Below are positions 61,051-64,000 of a stretch of DNA of 64,000 bases, in pieces (within the stretch, counting starts at the first letter, position 1; each line of letters begins with the position of its first letter). The notes beneath the pieces were generated by a model. It was not told where the DNA came from and did not search any database. It saw only the letters and a list, made by a program, of their open reading frames with translations. A program made the position numbers and the translations under genes. Source of the DNA: Nocardioides daphniae (GTDB lineage Bacteria; Actinomycetota; Actinomycetes; Propionibacteriales; Nocardioidaceae); contig NZ_CP038462.1 of assembly GCF_004777465.1 (NCBI RefSeq), positions 2,976,001-3,040,000 of the forward strand. The letters are read 5' to 3'.

Positions 61051-62371
61051 GCGCCCTCGAGCCGCGTACGTCCGTGGCCGCCCTCACCGCCGCAGCCCCG
61101 GTCCGCCTCGGCCGGGTCTCCCAGGTGCTCGGTCTGCAGCTGGTCGTGACCGGCCTGCCGGCCGCCGTCGGCGACCTCGTCGAGGTCGAGGGCGACACCC
61201 CGGTGCTGGCGGAGGTCGCCGCCAGCGGCCCCGAGGGCCTGACCTGCCTCCCGCTGGGCTCCACCACCGGCCTCACCGCGGGCTCCCTGGTGCGCCACAC
61301 CGGCGGTCCCCTGCGGATCCGGGTCGGCGAGGAGCTGCGCGGACGCGTGCTCGACGGCCTCGGCCGCCCGATCGACGACGGCCCGTCGCTCGACCACCTG
61401 CCCCTGGTCGGCGTCGACCACCCCGCCCCCGACGCGCTGGCCCGCCCGCGCATCGTGCACCAGCTCGGCCTCGGCGTCCGGGCGCTGGACTCCCTCGTCC
61501 CCTGCGGACGCGGCCAGCGCCTCGGCATCATGGCCGGCTCCGGCGTGGGCAAGTCGAGCCTGCTCTCCATGGTCGCCCGCGGCACCGACGCCGAGATCTG
61601 CGTCCTGGCGCTGGTCGGTGAGCGCGGCCGCGAGGTGCGCGAGTTCATCGAGAACGACCTCGGACCCGAGGGCCTGGCCCGCTCGGTCGTGGTCGTCGCC
61701 ACCTCCGACCCCCGCCCGTCGAGCGCCTGCGCGCCGCCTTCGTCGCCACCCGCATCGCCGAGTCGTTCCGCGACGAGGGCCGCGACGTGGTGCTGATGAT
61801 GGACAGCCTCACCCGGGTGGCGATGGCCCAGCGCGAGATCGGTCTCTCGGCCGGCGAGCCGCCCGCCACCCGCGGCTACCCGCCGAGCGTCTTCGCGCTG
61901 ATGCCGCGGCTGCTCGAGCGGGCCGGAACCTCTCCGGTCGGCAGCATCACCGGCCTCTACACGGTCCTCGTCGAGGGCGACGACATGCAGGACCCGATCG
62001 GTGACACCGCCCGCTCGATCCTCGACGGCCACGTGGTGCTCTCCCGGCGCCTGGCCACCTCCGGCCACTTCCCCAGCATCGACGTGCTCGAGTCGATCTC
62101 CCGCGTCAACGGCGCGGTCACCACCCCCGACCAGCGCCGCGACGCGACCCAGCTGCGGCGTCTGCTGGCCGCGCACCGCGACGTCAAGGAGCTTGTCGAG
62201 ATCGGGGCGTACGCCCGTGGCGCCGACCCCGACGCCGACCAGGCGCTCGCCCTGATGCCGCGGATCAACGACTTCCTGCGCCAGGAGATGGACGACTCCA
62301 CCCCGACGGCCGACACCTGGGGCCGCCTGCACGCCCTGCTGCATCCCGCTGAGCTGGAGGCGGCGTCGTGA
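61047..62371 (+). CDS. fliI: Flagellum-specific ATPase FliI, frameshifted
   Basis: About 441 residues. Walker A is MAGSGVGKSSLL, followed by VGERGREVREFIEND and VVVATSDPPP-type sequence, then LMMDSLTRVAMAQREIGLSA with the Walker B Asp. The FliI/YscN family ends GDPTGD-like domains and LLAAHRDVKELVEIGAY. One C is missing from the run near 61,708-61,714 (PPVERLRAAFVATRI is restored). It powers unloading of export chaperones. Overlaps fliH and fliJ. Confidence 0.94.
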
Positions 62372-62865
62372 GCGCCCGGGACCTCGACCGCGGCATGCGG
62401 GCCGTCGAGCGCGTGCGCGCCGTCCGCGAGCGCGACAGCCGGATCGGCCTGCAGCAGGCGCTGACCGAGCGCGAGCAGCGGCGTGCCCGCGTCGCCGCGC
62501 TCACCGAGCAACTGGCCTCCTCCCCCGCCTGGGAGGAGGGCGACGCCACGTCCTTCCGCGCCCGCCGCGACGCCGTCCTGGCGATCGGCGCAGCGGCCGG
62601 CGTGGCCACCGATCAGCTGGGCGCGGCCCAGCGCATCGCCGACTCCGCCCAGGCGCACTGGTCCACCGACAAGGCACGCCTCTCGGCCGTCGAGTCGCTG
62701 CTGGCCAACCGCGCCGAGGCCCGGCGCGTCGAGCGGGCGCACCGCGAGGCCGTCGAGCTCGACGACATCGCCGCCCAGCTCTGGAGCCGCGCCCAGGCAT
62801 CCCTCCCCGTCTCCACCGTCTCCTCCCCCACCTGTTCCCCCCTCGACCCGCAAGGTGCCCGATGA
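62368..62865 (+). CDS. fliJ: FliJ-like flagellar export protein
   Basis: A 165-residue protein, nearly all coiled coil (MRAVERVRAVRERDSRIGLQ, ESLLANRAEARRVERAHREA), with a Ser/Pro tail. Size, coiled coil and the position after fliI identify FliJ, the stalk of the export ATPase. Sequence identity within this family is always low. It overlaps fliI and the next gene. Confidence 0.82.
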   Translation: MSARDLDRGMRAVERVRAVRERDSRIGLQQALTEREQRRARVAALTEQLASSPAWEEGDATSFRARRDAVLAIGAAAGVATDQLGAAQRIADSAQAHWSTDKARLSAVESLLANRAEARRVERAHREAVELDDIAAQLWSRAQASLPVSTVSSPTCSPLDPQGAR

Positions 62866-63836
62866 GCGTCGCCGACGTCACCAGTCGGATCTCCGAGATC
62901 CAGGGCCAGCTGTCGCTGCTCGCCCCCACCCCCTCCCTCTCCACCGGTCAGGCGGCCTTCAGCGCTGCCCTGGAGGGGGCCCTCCTCGACGCCGGCACGA
63001 CGGGCGGCACCGGCGCGTCCGGTGGCTCGGCCGAGGGCCAGGCCGTGGTCGACGAGGCGAAGAAGTACCTCGGCATCCCTTACGTCTGGGGCGGCACGGA
63101 CCCGTCGAAGGGCTTGGACTGCTCGGGCCTGGTCCAGCTGGTCTACCGCAACCTGGGCTACGAGCTGCCGCGCGTCTCCTACCAGCAGGCCGCCGCCGGC
63201 CGTCCGGTCGCGAGCATGGCGCAGGCCCAGCCCGGCGACCTGCTCGCCTGGGACAACTCCAGCCGCAACAAGGGCGTCGACCACATCGCCATCTACATCG
63301 GCAACGGCAAGATGATCGAGGCACCGCGCACCGGCCTCGACGTCCGGATCATCGACGTGCCCACCACGCCCGACGTGATCCGCCGGATCGTCCCCGACGG
63401 GGTCGCCGGCACGCAGGCGACGGCGCTGCCGACGCTGCCCGGCCTCCCCGCCGACGGCGCCGCCTTCGCCCAGCTCTTCACCAACGCCGGTGCGGCGCAC
63501 GGCGTCTCCCCGGCCCTGCTCGCCGCCGTCGCGCGCCAGGAGTCCGGCTTCGACCCGAACGCGGTCAGCTCGGCCGGCGCCCAGGGCCTGATGCAGCTGA
63601 TGCCCGCGACCGCCCAGGGCCTCGGCGTCACCAACTCCTTCGACCCCGGCCAGGCCGTCGACGGCGCCGCACGGCTCCTGCGCGACCTGCTCGACCGCTT
63701 CGGCAGCACCGACCTGGCGCTGGCTGCGTACAACGCCGGGCCGGGCGCGGTGATGCGCCACGGCGGCATCCCGCCCTACCAGGAGACGCAGAACTACGTG
63801 CGCTCGATCATGGCGATGCTGGAGGGCGCCCGATGA
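62862..63836 (+). CDS. Peptidoglycan hydrolase with NlpC/P60 and lytic transglycosylase domains (FlgJ position)
   Basis: A 324-residue protein. After a 60-residue linker lies an NlpC/P60 peptidase domain with the catalytic Cys in LDCSGLVQLVY and His in VDHIAIYIG. A second domain (about residues 205-320) is a lytic transglycosylase with the catalytic Glu in RQESGFDPNAVS, then AQGLMQLMPATA and AAYNAGPGAV. No signal peptide is visible, so it is probably exported by the flagellar apparatus, as FlgJ is, to open the wall for the rod. Overlaps fliJ and fliK. Confidence 0.9.
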   Translation: MSVADVTSRISEIQGQLSLLAPTPSLSTGQAAFSAALEGALLDAGTTGGTGASGGSAEGQAVVDEAKKYLGIPYVWGGTDPSKGLDCSGLVQLVYRNLGYELPRVSYQQAAAGRPVASMAQAQPGDLLAWDNSSRNKGVDHIAIYIGNGKMIEAPRTGLDVRIIDVPTTPDVIRRIVPDGVAGTQATALPTLPGLPADGAAFAQLFTNAGAAHGVSPALLAAVARQESGFDPNAVSSAGAQGLMQLMPATAQGLGVTNSFDPGQAVDGAARLLRDLLDRFGSTDLALAAYNAGPGAVMRHGGIPPYQETQNYVRSIMAMLEGAR

Positions 63837-64000
63837 CCGCACTCCCCCCGCTGCCGGCCAGCGCGGCTCCGGCCGCCCCTGCAGGCGGCGTGGCCGCCTC
63901 GTCAGGTGCGTCGGGCGCTGCCTCGGGCGGCTTCCTCGCGATGCTGCTCGCGGCCCTGCCCGGCGCGGCCCCGGCTGCCCCTGCGGGCCCGGCGACCCCC
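63833..64000 (+). CDS. fliK: Hook-length control protein FliK, N-terminal part (cut by window end)
   Basis: Fifty-six codons from the ATG at 63833, overlapping the hydrolase stop. The visible part is Ala/Pro/Gly-rich (MTALPPLPASAAPAAPAGGV), as in FliK N-termini that precede the conserved C-terminal Flg_hook domain. The domain itself is outside the window, so the name rests mainly on position. Confidence 0.6.
   Translation, partial: MTALPPLPASAAPAAPAGGVAASSGASGAASGGFLAMLLAALPGAAPAAPAGPATP

Overview
The window is GC-rich DNA (roughly 70 percent G+C by eye) from an actinobacterium. The best fit is a flagellated member of the Nocardioidaceae, such as Nocardioides. This rests on heavy use of GTG and TTG starts, GTGA/ATGA start-stop overlaps, several apparently leaderless genes, the moaC-mog-glp-glpR cluster, an IdeR-type repressor, a DUF2277 protein and a peritrichous-type flagellar cluster with fliW-csrA. 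The genus is inferred; no rRNA gene is present.

Region 1 (1-12,300) is accessory metabolism. A TetR gene overlaps a broken chimera of a maleate-isomerase-like N-terminus and a lipase C-terminus. After an SDR-type reductase comes a GntR/FadR regulator, a perfect FadR-family operator and promoter, and one long forward operon: a PotABCD-like ABC importer, a 49-residue AtzG-like protein, an amidase, the 5-oxoprolinase subunits PxpA, PxpB and PxpC, and a DUF1445 protein. Most of these genes overlap. I read it as a catabolic island for a compound that enters as an amide and passes through 5-oxoproline or a related lactam. A scrap of tyrosine recombinase beside a tRNA-Ala gene closes the region.

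Region 2 (12,300-37,700) is mostly housekeeping: glpR/sepX, a GNAT acetyltransferase, mog, moaC, glp (MoeA family) and a UDP-glucose pyrophosphorylase form one reverse cluster. It continues with 5-formyltetrahydrofolate cyclo-ligase, a penicillin-acylase family enzyme, FmdB, a SAF-domain pilus protein, MscL, an LCP ligase, a saccharopine-dehydrogenase-like reductase, a three-gene ESX-like operon, a large secreted protein, tRNA-Arg, a beta-propeller protein, DUF2277 plus sirtuin, IdeR, a MarR-MFS drug-efflux pair and a DevR-like response regulator.

Region 3 (37,700-64,000, cut by the window end) is the motility island. Reverse genes encode CheB-CheR, chemoreceptors, CheW-CheA, CsrA, FliW, FlgL, FlgK and FlgN. 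Forward genes encode FliA (sigma-28), flagellin, FliD, FliS, a FliT-like protein, CheY/CheX-type proteins and the basal-body run flgB-flgC-fliE-fliF-fliG-fliH-fliI-fliJ, a peptidoglycan hydrolase and fliK. Seven intergenic regions carry the same promoter, TCA(G/A)-N15-(G/A)CCGA(T/A), which I assign to FliA. The flagellin leader carries a hairpin with an exact CsrA consensus in its loop, matching the nearby csrA and fliW genes.

About fifteen genes contain single-base frameshifts, mostly in G or C runs and including fliF and fliI. These look like consensus sequencing errors rather than gene decay, so such genes are described as likely intact in the organism.
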